A stretch of DNA of 64,000 nucleotides from CAIYYX01 sp035530135 (GTDB lineage Bacteria > Pseudomonadota > Gammaproteobacteria > Burkholderiales > Rhodocyclaceae): contig DATKVJ010000155.1 in NCBI GenBank assembly GCA_035530135.1, forward strand, positions 35,456 through 99,455, written 5' to 3'. Below the pieces are notes generated by a model. That model was not told where the DNA came from. It did no database searches and saw nothing but the letters and a program-made list of their open reading frames with translations. The stretch's first letter is position 1. The number at the start of each line of letters is the position of its first letter. The position numbers and the translations under genes were made by a program. Of the stretch, positions 57,009 to 64,000 are shown piece after piece.

Positions 57009-57578
57009 ATGCCGCTCAACATACCGAATCTGCTCACCTGGGCGCGCATCCTCCTCATTCCGCTGTTCGTCGGCGTCTATTACGCGCCCACGGACTGGCT
57101 CTCCTTGTCGCAACAGAACCTCGCCGCGACGATCATCTTCGTCGTTGCCGCGGTCACCGACTGGTTCGACGGCTGGCTCGCGCGCAAGCTCGACCAGACC
57201 TCTGCCTTCGGCGCCTTCCTCGACCCGGTCGCGGACAAGCTGATGGTCGCCGCCGCGCTGATCGTCCTGGTCCAGCTCGAACGCGCCGACGCCATCGTTG
57301 CCATCATCATCATCGGCCGCGAGATCGCCATCTCGGCGCTGCGCGAATGGATGGCCAAGATCGGCGCGGCGAAGAGCATCGCGGTGTCCTTCATCGGCAA
57401 GATCAAGACCACCGCGCAGATGGTGGCGATCCCGCTGCTGCTCTATCAGGAAAACGTCGGCAATGTCAGCACGCTCTGGCTCGGCGACTGGCTGATCGAT
57501 GTCGCTGCCGTCCTCACCCTCTGGTCGATGGGCTATTATCTGAAAAAGGTCTGGCCGGTCATCAACGAGCGCTGTTGA
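57009..57578 (+). CDS. pgsA: CDP-diacylglycerol-glycerol-3-phosphate phosphatidyltransferase PgsA
   Basis: 189 residues with four to five membrane helices. The CDP-alcohol phosphatidyltransferase motif D-G-x2-A-R-x8-G-x3-D-x3-D is visible as DWFDGWLARKLDQTSAFGAFLDPVADK in kind (about 55-80). It makes phosphatidylglycerophosphate for PG and cardiolipin. It is 19 bp after uvrC, the classical uvrC-pgsA pair. Its TGA stop lies inside the -35 hexamer of the tRNA-Gly promoter. Confidence 0.96.
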   Translation: MPLNIPNLLTWARILLIPLFVGVYYAPTDWLSLSQQNLAATIIFVVAAVTDWFDGWLARKLDQTSAFGAFLDPVADKLMVAAALIVLVQLERADAIVAIIIIGREIAISALREWMAKIGAAKSIAVSFIGKIKTTAQMVAIPLLLYQENVGNVSTLWLGDWLIDVAAVLTLWSMGYYLKKVWPVINERC

Positions 57579-57602
57579 CAGCGGCAATGGGCCCGCTATA
57601 AT
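57575..57602 (+). promoter_or_regulatory. Consensus promoter of tRNA-Gly overlapping the pgsA stop
   Basis: Perfect TTGACA (57575-57580), 16-bp spacer and perfect TATAAT (57597-57602). The pgsA TGA (57576-57578) is inside the -35. Transcription should start about 5 nt before the tRNA at 57615. Confidence 0.9.
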
Positions 57603-57614
57603 TCGGCCCTCATC

Positions 57615-57690
57615 GCGGGAGTAGCTCAGTTGGTAGAGCGCAACCTTGCCAAGGTTGAGGTCGAGAGTTCGAGACTCTTCTCCCGCTCCA
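57615..57690 (+). tRNA. tRNA-Gly (anticodon GCC)
   Basis: 76 nt. Acceptor GCGGGAG pairs with CTCCCGC, discriminator T and encoded CCA end the gene. The D arm is AGCTCAGTTGGTAGAGC, anticodon GCC is at 57648-57650 in the loop of stem AACCT/AGGTT, and the T arm has AGTTCGAGACT. All arms close. Confidence 0.97.
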
Positions 57691-57700
57691 AGACACCGGA

Positions 57701-57718
57701 GGGAAGCGCAAGCTTCCC
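57701..57718 (+). other. Hairpin between tRNA-Gly and tRNA-Cys
   Basis: GGGAAGC and GCTTCCC (7 bp) close on the GNRA tetraloop GCAA, followed by TTCAT. It is short for a terminator. It may mark the RNase E/P processing of a joint Gly-Cys precursor or act as a leaky terminator. Confidence 0.45.
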
Positions 57719-57757
57719 TTCATCGCTTCAAAGCCAGTGTTGTTGCACATCCGGCTT

Positions 57758-57831
57758 GGCGGGGTAGCAAAGTGGTTATGCAGCGGCCTGCAAAGCCGTC
57801 TACGCCGGTTCGATTCCGACCCCCGCCTCCA
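57758..57831 (+). tRNA. tRNA-Cys (anticodon GCA)
   Basis: 74 nt. Acceptor GGCGGGG pairs with CCCCGCC, then T and an encoded CCA. D arm GTAGCAAAGTGGTTATGC, anticodon GCA at 57790-57792 (CCTGCAAAG), and T arm GGTTCGATTCC. Probably cotranscribed from the tRNA-Gly promoter as I see no separate good promoter. Confidence 0.96.
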
Positions 57832-57977
57832 AAGATTCCATGCAAGAAATTGCCTAAGCTTATCTTCAAGCTTTCCCCGGTGAAGATCAGCAGCTTCGGC
57901 CGGCAGTCATTCGTCGCGGCGGACGCCCGGTCTCGTTCGGAAAAATAGCCGGTTTAAGCATGTGCATACAAATAATG

Positions 57978-58007
57978 TTGCAGCATTGATTGCCTATGCA
58001 GTAATAT
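57978..58007 (+). promoter_or_regulatory. Candidate promoter of the MarR-efflux operon
   Basis: TTGCAG (57978-57983), 18-bp spacer, TAATAT (58002-58007). It predicts transcription to start at about 58013-58015, on the MarR ATG, so the message could be leaderless. The local AT-rich stretch with repeated TGCA/ATGC units is also a likely MarR operator, but no clean palindrome is seen. Confidence 0.4.
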
Positions 58008-58014
58008 GCGCGAC

Positions 58015-58566
58015 ATGAAATCCCGGCGCCCTCCATCCCCTAAAGCCGCCGCCTCCGCCAAACGGGCCGAGGCGGCGCCGTTTTACGATGGCGCGAAATA
58101 CGACATCCAACGCTCGGTCGGCTACTGGACCAAGCGGGCTTACGGCAGCCTGCAGCGCAGCCTGGATGCGCGCATGCAGCCCTTGGACCTGACCGGTCTG
58201 CAATGGGGGCCGCTGTTGCTGATCAGCCGGGGCTGCGCCGACACCGTGGCCGCTTGCGCGCGCGAATCGGGCAACGATGCCGGGGCGATGACGCGCATGC
58301 TCGACCGCCTCGAAGCCAAGGATCTGCTGCTGCGCGAGCGCAGCACGCTGGATCGCCGCGTCGTGAACGTCACGCTGACCGAGCGCGGGCAAGCCATTGC
58401 GGCGCAGATCCCGTTCACCCTGGCCGAGGTGCTGAACCAGCATTTGCGCGGATTCAGCGAGGCGGAGTTCAAGCAGTTCCTCGACTTGCTGCAGCGCTTC
58501 GTGCGCAACGGCGAAGCCGCCGACCCGACCGCGACGGGTGACGATGCCGACTCGGCGGCTGCCTGA
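58015..58566 (+). CDS. MarR-family transcriptional regulator
   Basis: 183 residues from the ATG at 58015; an ATG at 58006 overlaps the apparent -10. Winged helix: LQWGPLLLISRGCADTVAACARESGNDAGAMTRMLDRLEAKDLLLRERSTLDRRVVNVTLTERG in kind (about 62-127), with the wing DRRVVNVTL. An Ala/Lys/Arg-rich N-terminus (about 1-25) is unusual. It is the first gene of a MarR-OMF-EmrA-EmrB operon, so it most likely represses the pump and is released by its substrates, as with EmrR. Confidence 0.9.
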   Translation: MKSRRPPSPKAAASAKRAEAAPFYDGAKYDIQRSVGYWTKRAYGSLQRSLDARMQPLDLTGLQWGPLLLISRGCADTVAACARESGNDAGAMTRMLDRLEAKDLLLRERSTLDRRVVNVTLTERGQAIAAQIPFTLAEVLNQHLRGFSEAEFKQFLDLLQRFVRNGEAADPTATGDDADSAAA

Positions 58567-58578
58567 ATCCTTCTTGCC

Positions 58579-60069
58579 ATGACTCAAGAACACACCATGA
58601 AGACAAGCGCATTGCCCGCTCCGGCGTTCCCTCCTCGCCGCATCGGGGCACTGGCCGCGCTGGCCGCCCTGCTGCTCGCCGGCTGCGCCGGCGGCGGGCA
58701 GGTTCAGCCCAGCGCGCAAACCGTCAGGGCGGCGCAACTGGGGCTGGTCGCGAGCCCCGCGAGCCCGACCGACTTTCCCCGCAGCGACTGGTGGGCGCAG
58801 TTCAATGACCCCGAGCTGAACCGGCTGATTCAGCAGGCGCTGGCCGACAATCCCTCGCTGCAGGAGGCGCAGGCGCGCATGCGCCAGGCCCAGGCGGCGG
58901 CGGGCGCGGCGCGAGGCAGCCTGGAACCCAGACTGGGGGCGAGGCTCGACTCCACGCGCCAGCGCTTCAGCGAAAACGACATCTATCCGCCGCCTTTGGG
59001 CGGCGGCATGTACACCGAGAATCAGGCGCTGCTGGAAGGCAGCTACGAGTTCGATTTTTTCGGTCGCAATCGCGCCGAGCTCGAAGCCGCCGTCGGCCAG
59101 GCGCGCGCGGCCGAAGCTCGGGCTCAGGCCGCGCGCGTGCTGCTGGCGACCAATGTGGCCGCGAGCTACTTCAACCTGGCTCGGCTGGAGGCCGTGCGCG
59201 CCGTCCTGGAGCGTAGCTTGAAGCAGCGCCAGGACATCTTGCGCCTGGTGAGCGAGCGCGTGCGCGAAGGACTGGAAACCACGCTGCAGCAGCGTCGAGC
59301 CCAGGCCGAGATTCCGCAGATCCGCCTGCAGATCGAGCAAAATGTCCAGGGCTTGGCCGAAGCCCGCCACGCGCTGGCCGCTCTGCTCGGACGGGGCCCT
59401 CAGGCAGCGGATCATCTCGCCCCCCAACTGCGCGCCCTGCCCATGCCGACGCTGCCGCAGACCCTCCCGGCTGAGCTGATCGGCCGCCGTGCCGACGTGG
59501 CGGCGGCCCGCTGGCAGGCCCAGGCGGCATTGGCCGGGGTGAGCGCGGCGCGCGCGGCGTTCTACCCCAACATCAGCCTCAACGCCTTTGCCGGCTACAC
59601 GGCCCTGGGTTTCAGCCAGTTTCTCGCCGCCGGCAGCCACGCCTACGGCGTTGGCCCGGCGCTGACGCTGCCCATTTTCGAAGGCGGCAAGCTGCGCGCC
59701 GAGCTGCGCGGCCAGACGGCAGCAGCCGACGCGGCGATCGACCGGTACAACGCCGCGGTGGTGAATGCCGTGCGCGAAGTGGCCGATGCGGTCAGCAACC
59801 GCCGTTCGCTTGAGCGGCAGATCAAAGAGCAGCAGGCGGCGCTGAAGCTAGCAAAGGACGCTCACGGCCTGGCGCAGCAGCGCTACGGCGCGGGCCTGGG
59901 CAACTACCTCGACGTGCTCGGCGTCGACAACGCCGTGCTGCAACTTGAGCAACTTGGCGCCGGCCTCAAGGCCCAGGCATTGATCGACGACGTGGCGCTG
60001 ATTCGTGCCCTGGGCGGCGGCTATGCCGCGGACAACACGCCGCCGAACGCCCTCGCGGCTCGACCCTGA
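58579..60069 (+). CDS. Outer-membrane factor lipoprotein of RND/MFS efflux (NodT/OprM family)
   Basis: 496 residues from the ATG at 58579; ATG 58597 would shorten the signal. The lipobox LLAGC follows a signal. TolC-like channel with two OMF repeats: WWAQFNDPELNRLIQQALADNPSL in kind and EAQARMRQAQAAAGAARG, then the conserved RRADVAAARWQAQ (about 296-308). It forms the exit duct for the EmrAB pump encoded after it. 13 bp after the MarR gene. Confidence 0.92.
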   Translation: MTQEHTMKTSALPAPAFPPRRIGALAALAALLLAGCAGGGQVQPSAQTVRAAQLGLVASPASPTDFPRSDWWAQFNDPELNRLIQQALADNPSLQEAQARMRQAQAAAGAARGSLEPRLGARLDSTRQRFSENDIYPPPLGGGMYTENQALLEGSYEFDFFGRNRAELEAAVGQARAAEARAQAARVLLATNVAASYFNLARLEAVRAVLERSLKQRQDILRLVSERVREGLETTLQQRRAQAEIPQIRLQIEQNVQGLAEARHALAALLGRGPQAADHLAPQLRALPMPTLPQTLPAELIGRRADVAAARWQAQAALAGVSAARAAFYPNISLNAFAGYTALGFSQFLAAGSHAYGVGPALTLPIFEGGKLRAELRGQTAAADAAIDRYNAAVVNAVREVADAVSNRRSLERQIKEQQAALKLAKDAHGLAQQRYGAGLGNYLDVLGVDNAVLQLEQLGAGLKAQALIDDVALIRALGGGYAADNTPPNALAARP

Positions 60070-60104
60070 GCGAACCCGCACCCGACACCCTCACGGAGCA
60101 CCGC

Positions 60105-61337
60105 ATGAGCGCCCATCCACCATCGAATGACCAGAACAACGCCAACGGTAGAGCCGCCAGGCGTCGCCGGCTGATGCTCACGGCCATCGCCGTGTTCGTC
60201 ATCGCCGGCGTGGCCTACGGCGGCTACCATTATTGGCGGTCGCTGCAAGAAGTCGATACCGACGATGCCTTCGTCGGCGGTAACCTGGTGCAGATCACGC
60301 CCCAGGTGGGCGGCACGGTCACCGCCATCGCTGCCGACGACACGCAACTGGTGCAGGCCGGCCAGACCCTGGTCAAGCTCGACGCCGCCGATACCCGCTT
60401 GGCGCTGCGGCAGGCCGAGGCCCAGCTCGGCCAGGCGGTACGCGCGCTGCGCGTGAGCTACGCACAAACCGCGGCCCTGCGAGCGCTGGTGGCGGTGCGC
60501 CAGAGCGACGTGGCCAGCGCCCAGGCCAATCTCGCCAAGGCCGAGGACGCGCTGCACCGGCGCCAGCCACTGGCCGGTAGCGGCGCGGTGGGCGGCGAGG
60601 AATTGCGCCAGGCACAGATCGCGCTGCGGGCGGCCAAGAGCGCGCTCGACACCGCCCAGGCGGGCGTCAGGGCTGCCCAGGCCCAGGCGGCGGCCAATGA
60701 AGCACAGACCGCCGGCAGCACGCTGGCGCGCAACCCGACCGTGCGCCTTGCTGCGGCGCGGGTGCGCGAGGCCTATCTGGCCTTTGAGCGCACCAGCATT
60801 CCTGCCCCGGTCACCGGCGTGGTGGCGCGGCGCACGGTGCAGCTGGGTCAGCGCGTCGCTCCCGGCATGCCGCTGATGATGGTGGTGCCGCTGACCGACG
60901 TATGGGTGGACGCCAACTTCAAGGAGGCCCAATTGCGCGAACTGCGTCTGGGACAACGGGCCACGGTGGTGGCCGACCTCTATGGCAGCAAGGTCAGCTA
61001 CGACGGCCGCGTGGTGGGCATTGCCGCCGGCAGCGGCGCGGCCTTCGCCTTGCTGCCGGCGCAGAATGCCACCGGCAACTGGATCAAGGTGGTGCAGCGC
61101 GTGCCGGTGCGCATCGCGCTCGATCCGGCGCAGCTGGCGAAGCATCCGCTGCGCGTGGGCCTATCCATGGAAGTGACGGTGGCTATCTCCGACCACGGCG
61201 GCCCGCTGGTCATCGACGAGCCGCCCACCCAGCTAGCCGCGCAGACCGAGGTATACGCCGCCAAGTGGGACAAGGCCGACGCGCTGGTGGCGCGGATCAT
61301 CGCCGCCAACAGCGGCAACCGAGGAGCGAGGCCATAA
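60105..61337 (+). CDS. emrA: EmrA-type membrane fusion protein
   Basis: 410 residues. One N-terminal membrane helix (about 22-42) and a HlyD/EmrA periplasmic adaptor: the TDDAFVGGNLVQITPQVGGTV in kind motif of biotinyl-lipoyl domain (about 50-70), a helical hairpin (about 95-200) and RTVQLGQRVAPGMPLMMVV. It bridges EmrB and the outer-membrane factor. The stop is TAA in ATAA, where the expected overlap with emrB would be ATGA. Confidence 0.95.
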   Translation: MSAHPPSNDQNNANGRAARRRRLMLTAIAVFVIAGVAYGGYHYWRSLQEVDTDDAFVGGNLVQITPQVGGTVTAIAADDTQLVQAGQTLVKLDAADTRLALRQAEAQLGQAVRALRVSYAQTAALRALVAVRQSDVASAQANLAKAEDALHRRQPLAGSGAVGGEELRQAQIALRAAKSALDTAQAGVRAAQAQAAANEAQTAGSTLARNPTVRLAAARVREAYLAFERTSIPAPVTGVVARRTVQLGQRVAPGMPLMMVVPLTDVWVDANFKEAQLRELRLGQRATVVADLYGSKVSYDGRVVGIAAGSGAAFALLPAQNATGNWIKVVQRVPVRIALDPAQLAKHPLRVGLSMEVTVAISDHGGPLVIDEPPTQLAAQTEVYAAKWDKADALVARIIAANSGNRGARP

Positions 61338-62932
61338 CCGACATCACCACGGTCGAAGAGGCGGCGGCGGGCGCCACGCCGGACCCGGTCCATCCGGCCC
61401 ACCTCACACCGCTGTCCGGCAGCGCGCTGGTGCTGGGTACCCTGGCGCTGTCCCTGGCGACCTTCATGAACGTGCTCGACACGTCCATCGCCAACGTCTC
61501 CATTCCGGCGATCGCCGGCGACCTGGGCGTGAGTTCCAGCCAGGGCACCTGGGTGATCACCTCGTTCGGCGTCGCCAACGCCATCGCCGTGCCGCTCACC
61601 GGCTTTCTCACCCAGCGCTTCGGCGCGGTGAAGGTGTTCCTCACCAGCACCCTGCTGTTCGTGCTGTTCTCCTTCTTGTGCGGGCAGGCGCCCAGCCTGG
61701 AAATCCTGATCCTGTTCCGCGTGCTGCAAGGCGCCAGCGCCGGGCCGATGATCCCGCTGTCGCAAACCCTGCTGCTGTCCAGCTATCCGCCGCAGCGTTC
61801 GGGCATGGCCCTGGCCATGTGGTCGATGACCACCTTGGTCGCACCGATCACCGGGCCGCTCTTGGGCGGGTGGATCACCGACAACATTTCCTGGCCGTGG
61901 ATTTTCTATATCAACATTCCGGTGGGGCTGATCGCGGCGGCCATCGCCTTCACCATCTATGCCAAACGCGAAACGCCGATGCGTAAGTTGCCCATCGACT
62001 GGACCGGACTCGGCCTGCTCATCGTCTGGGTGGGGGCGCTGCAGATCATGCTCGACAAGGGCGAGGAACTCGACTGGTTCAGCTCCAACGTCGTCGTCGC
62101 CCTGGCCGTGGCGGCCGCGGTGAGCTTCGTGCTGTTTCTCATCTGGGAGCTCTACGACGAGCATCCGGTGGTCGATCTCAGCCTGTTCAAGCGGCCCAAC
62201 TTCACGCTCGGCACCATCATGCTGGCGCTGGCCTACGGCATGTTTTTCGGCAGCCTGGTGCTGCTGCCGCTGTGGCTGCAGGAATTCGTCGGTTACACCG
62301 CCACCGATGCCGGCGAGGTGTTGGCTTGGGTGGGGCTGTTCGCGCTCCTGCTCATGCCCATCATCGGTCGCTACATGAACCGCGTGGATACCCGCTGGAT
62401 CACCACCGGCTCATTCCTCATCTTCGCACTGGTGTTCTGGATGCGCTCGAACTTCACCACCGGCGACAGCCTCTGGGCGTATTCGATCCCGACGGTGATC
62501 CAGGGCATCGCCACCGCCATGTTCTTCGTCCCGCTGCTGGGCATCATCCTCGGCGGCTTGCCGCCCCATCGCATCGCTGCCGCCTCCGGCTTGTCGAACT
62601 TTGCCCGGATCACCGCGGGCGCCTTCGGCACCTCCATCTACACCACGATGTGGACCAACCGCGCCAGCCTGCACCACGAGCAACTGGCCGCGCACATCTA
62701 CGCCGGCAACCCGATCTCCGCGCCGGTGGTGCAGGGCCTGCAGAACGGCGGCTTCTCCCACGATCAGGCGCTGGCCGTGATCGACCGCCTGATCGATCAG
62801 CAGGCCTACACCATCTCGGCGGACGAGATGTTCCGCCTGAGCGCCTGGCTGTTCCTCGGGCTGATCCTGCTGGTGTGGCTGGTCAAGCCCGCCAGGGGCG
62901 GCGGACCGGTGGACGCCGGCGGGGCGCACTGA
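61334..62932 (+). CDS. emrB: EmrB-type DHA2 MFS multidrug transporter; ATA in place of a start codon
   Basis: 532 residues counted from an ATA at 61334. Fourteen membrane helices, with the EmrB-type NVLDTSIANVSIPAIAGDLG and QGTWVITSFGVANAIAVPLTGF in kind (TM1-TM2), and QGASAGPMIPLSQTLLL. A GAGGAG site lies 7 bp before the ATA, placed just as a start would be. The next in-frame start, a GTG at 61430, would remove the N-terminus up to TM1. I think ATG became ATA (or sequencing error), as the ATAA overlap mirrors the usual ATGA. Function: proton-driven drug export with EmrA and the outer-membrane factor. Confidence 0.9.
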   Translation: MTDITTVEEAAAGATPDPVHPAHLTPLSGSALVLGTLALSLATFMNVLDTSIANVSIPAIAGDLGVSSSQGTWVITSFGVANAIAVPLTGFLTQRFGAVKVFLTSTLLFVLFSFLCGQAPSLEILILFRVLQGASAGPMIPLSQTLLLSSYPPQRSGMALAMWSMTTLVAPITGPLLGGWITDNISWPWIFYINIPVGLIAAAIAFTIYAKRETPMRKLPIDWTGLGLLIVWVGALQIMLDKGEELDWFSSNVVVALAVAAAVSFVLFLIWELYDEHPVVDLSLFKRPNFTLGTIMLALAYGMFFGSLVLLPLWLQEFVGYTATDAGEVLAWVGLFALLLMPIIGRYMNRVDTRWITTGSFLIFALVFWMRSNFTTGDSLWAYSIPTVIQGIATAMFFVPLLGIILGGLPPHRIAAASGLSNFARITAGAFGTSIYTTMWTNRASLHHEQLAAHIYAGNPISAPVVQGLQNGGFSHDQALAVIDRLIDQQAYTISADEMFRLSAWLFLGLILLVWLVKPARGGGPVDAGGAH

Positions 62933-62950
62933 GCCGGCTCGGGGCTGCGC

Positions 62951-63964
62951 TCAAGCGGACCGGTAGCCCTGCGGGTTCAGGCGCTGCCAGCGCCAGGCGT
63001 CCTCGCACATCTTCTCCAGGCCGAATTTTGCGCGCCAGCCGAGGCGGTTCTCCGCGAGCGAAGGATCGGCATAGCAGACGGCGATGTCCCCGGCCCGTCG
63101 CGGCATGATGCGATAGGGCACCCGACGGCCGCTCGCCTGCTCGAAGGCCCGGACCATTTCCAGCACGCTGTAGCCGCGTCCGGTCCCGAGGTTGACCGTC
63201 ATCACGCCGCCGGCTTGCAGGGCGTCGAGCGCTGCCAAGTGGCCGCGCCCGAGATCGACGACGTGAATGTAGTCGCGCACGCCGGTGCCGTCCGGCGTCG
63301 GGTAATCGTCGCCCCATACCGACAGTTCCTTCCGCCGGCCCACCGCAACCTGGCTGACATAGGGCATCAGATTGTTCGGAACGCCGTTCGGGTCCTCGCC
63401 CATGAGGCCGCTCTCATGGCCGCCGACGGGGTTGAAATAGCGCAGCAAGCCCACCCGCCAGGCGGCGTCGGCTCGCGCGATGTCGCGCAAGACGTCCTCG
63501 ATCATCTGTTTGGTGCGCCCGTAGGGGTTGCTCGGGGCCAGGGGGAAATCCTCGCGGATCGGCACGCTGGCCGGGTCGCCATACACCGTTGCCGACGAAC
63601 TGAACACGATCGTCTTGACGCCATGGGCCGCCATGGCCTCGAACAGCACCAGCGAACTGGCGACGTTGTTCCAGTAATAGTGCAGCGGCTGGCTGACCGA
63701 CTCGCCCACGGCTTTTAGGCCGGCGAAGTGAATCACGGCGTCGAATTTCGCCGCGGCGAAGATGTATTCCAACGCGGCGCGGTCGCCGACGTCGGCCCGC
63801 ACGAAATCGGGTCTCCTGCCGCTGATCTGGCGAACGCGCTGCAGCGCCAGCGGCGAGCTATTGCTCAGATTGTCGATGACGACGATCTCGTGGCCGGCCG
63901 CCAGCAACTCGACGCAGGTGTGGGAACCGATGTAGCCGCATCCCCCGGTGACCAGAATCCTCAT
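62951..63964 (-). CDS. galE: UDP-glucose 4-epimerase GalE
   Basis: 337 residues from the ATG at 63964; a TTG 6 bp upstream is a weaker start. NAD-binding motif ILVTGGCGYIGSHTCVELL at the N-terminus, SSSATVYGDP with the catalytic Ser, Tyr/Lys in NPYGRTKQMIED, then LLRYFNPVGGHESGLMGEDP and GVRDYIHVVDLGRGH, all GalE hallmarks. It interconverts UDP-glucose and UDP-galactose for surface polysaccharides. It converges on emrB (18-bp gap), without a visible terminator. Confidence 0.96.
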   Translation of the reverse strand: MRILVTGGCGYIGSHTCVELLAAGHEIVVIDNLSNSSPLALQRVRQISGRRPDFVRADVGDRAALEYIFAAAKFDAVIHFAGLKAVGESVSQPLHYYWNNVASSLVLFEAMAAHGVKTIVFSSSATVYGDPASVPIREDFPLAPSNPYGRTKQMIEDVLRDIARADAAWRVGLLRYFNPVGGHESGLMGEDPNGVPNNLMPYVSQVAVGRRKELSVWGDDYPTPDGTGVRDYIHVVDLGRGHLAALDALQAGGVMTVNLGTGRGYSVLEMVRAFEQASGRRVPYRIMPRRAGDIAVCYADPSLAENRLGWRAKFGLEKMCEDAWRWQRLNPQGYRSA

Positions 63965-64000
63965 GTGCAAGCCTTGTGATCATGGTTCGCCATCAGGCGA
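63965..64000. other. Right edge upstream of galE
   Basis: 36 bp remain. No gene, RNA or clear promoter can be recognised before the window ends. Confidence 0.4.

Noticed and set aside
57646..57948. Possible small protein overlapping both tRNAs
   Set aside because: It reads through tRNA-Gly and tRNA-Cys, whose folds are complete; no start signal.

Overview
The window is a 64 kb piece of a high-GC betaproteobacterial chromosome. Rhodocyclales or a related order is my best guess, from gene order only. Evidence for Betaproteobacteria: EF-P carries Arg32 and sits next to earP; the orders yceD-rpmF-plsX-fabHDG-acpP-fabF and rpoE-rseAB-mucD-grx-lepA-lepB-DUF4845-rnc-era-recO-pdxJ-acpS-nagZ; and DUF2863 and DUF3305/DUF3306 proteins. 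Almost all of the window is core chromosome. I see no prophage, transposase, CRISPR array or integrase.

Layout. 1-1.5 kb: cut-off GMC oxidoreductase, then bolA, yciI and yciB (all minus). 1.5-6.8 kb: msrB, dadA, a TPR-methyltransferase, a DUF2863 protein, an S4 RNA-binding protein and a lytic transglycosylase with a foldable leader. 7-19.7 kb: a complete respiratory formate dehydrogenase locus. The cofactor arm (moaA-fdhD-mobA-moeA) runs leftward. The maturation and structural arm (DUF3305, DUF3306, polyferredoxin, TorD-like chaperone, small Tat protein, FdhA, FdhB, lipoprotein, FdhC, small periplasmic protein) runs rightward. Only 45 bp separate the two arms. 19.7-20.7 kb: decayed MFS gene and tRNA-Asn. 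20.8-29 kb: AsmA-like protein, aromatic/aspartate aminotransferase, uvrB, RNase E with a long structured leader. 29-32 kb: rluC, HAD phosphatase, Rieske protein, S49 peptidase. 32-39 kb: maf, and yceD-rpmF with the fatty-acid genes. 39-45 kb: ygfX-like, nadB, and the sigma-E envelope stress operon. 45-53 kb: the lepA to nagZ operon. 53-57.8 kb: earP-efp, UDG-uvrC, pgsA, tRNA-Gly, tRNA-Cys. 58-63 kb: MarR-regulated tripartite EmrAB-type efflux operon. End: galE.

How it works together. The fdh locus encodes cofactor synthesis, sulfuration, Fe-S and chaperone maturation, Tat export and a membrane cytochrome b, so it can oxidise formate in the periplasm and pass electrons to quinone. The three small exported proteins and the DUF3305/3306/polyferredoxin module are its least understood parts. 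The most notable non-coding signals are: a compact leader RNA with competing pairings before the lytic transglycosylase; a pair of intergenic repeat elements before recO and nagZ whose central hairpin covaries; two places where the upstream gene's stop codon lies inside the next promoter's core hexamer (earP/efp and pgsA/tRNA-Gly); and an emrB gene whose expected ATG start is ATA. I do not see a clear-cut new defence or mobile system.
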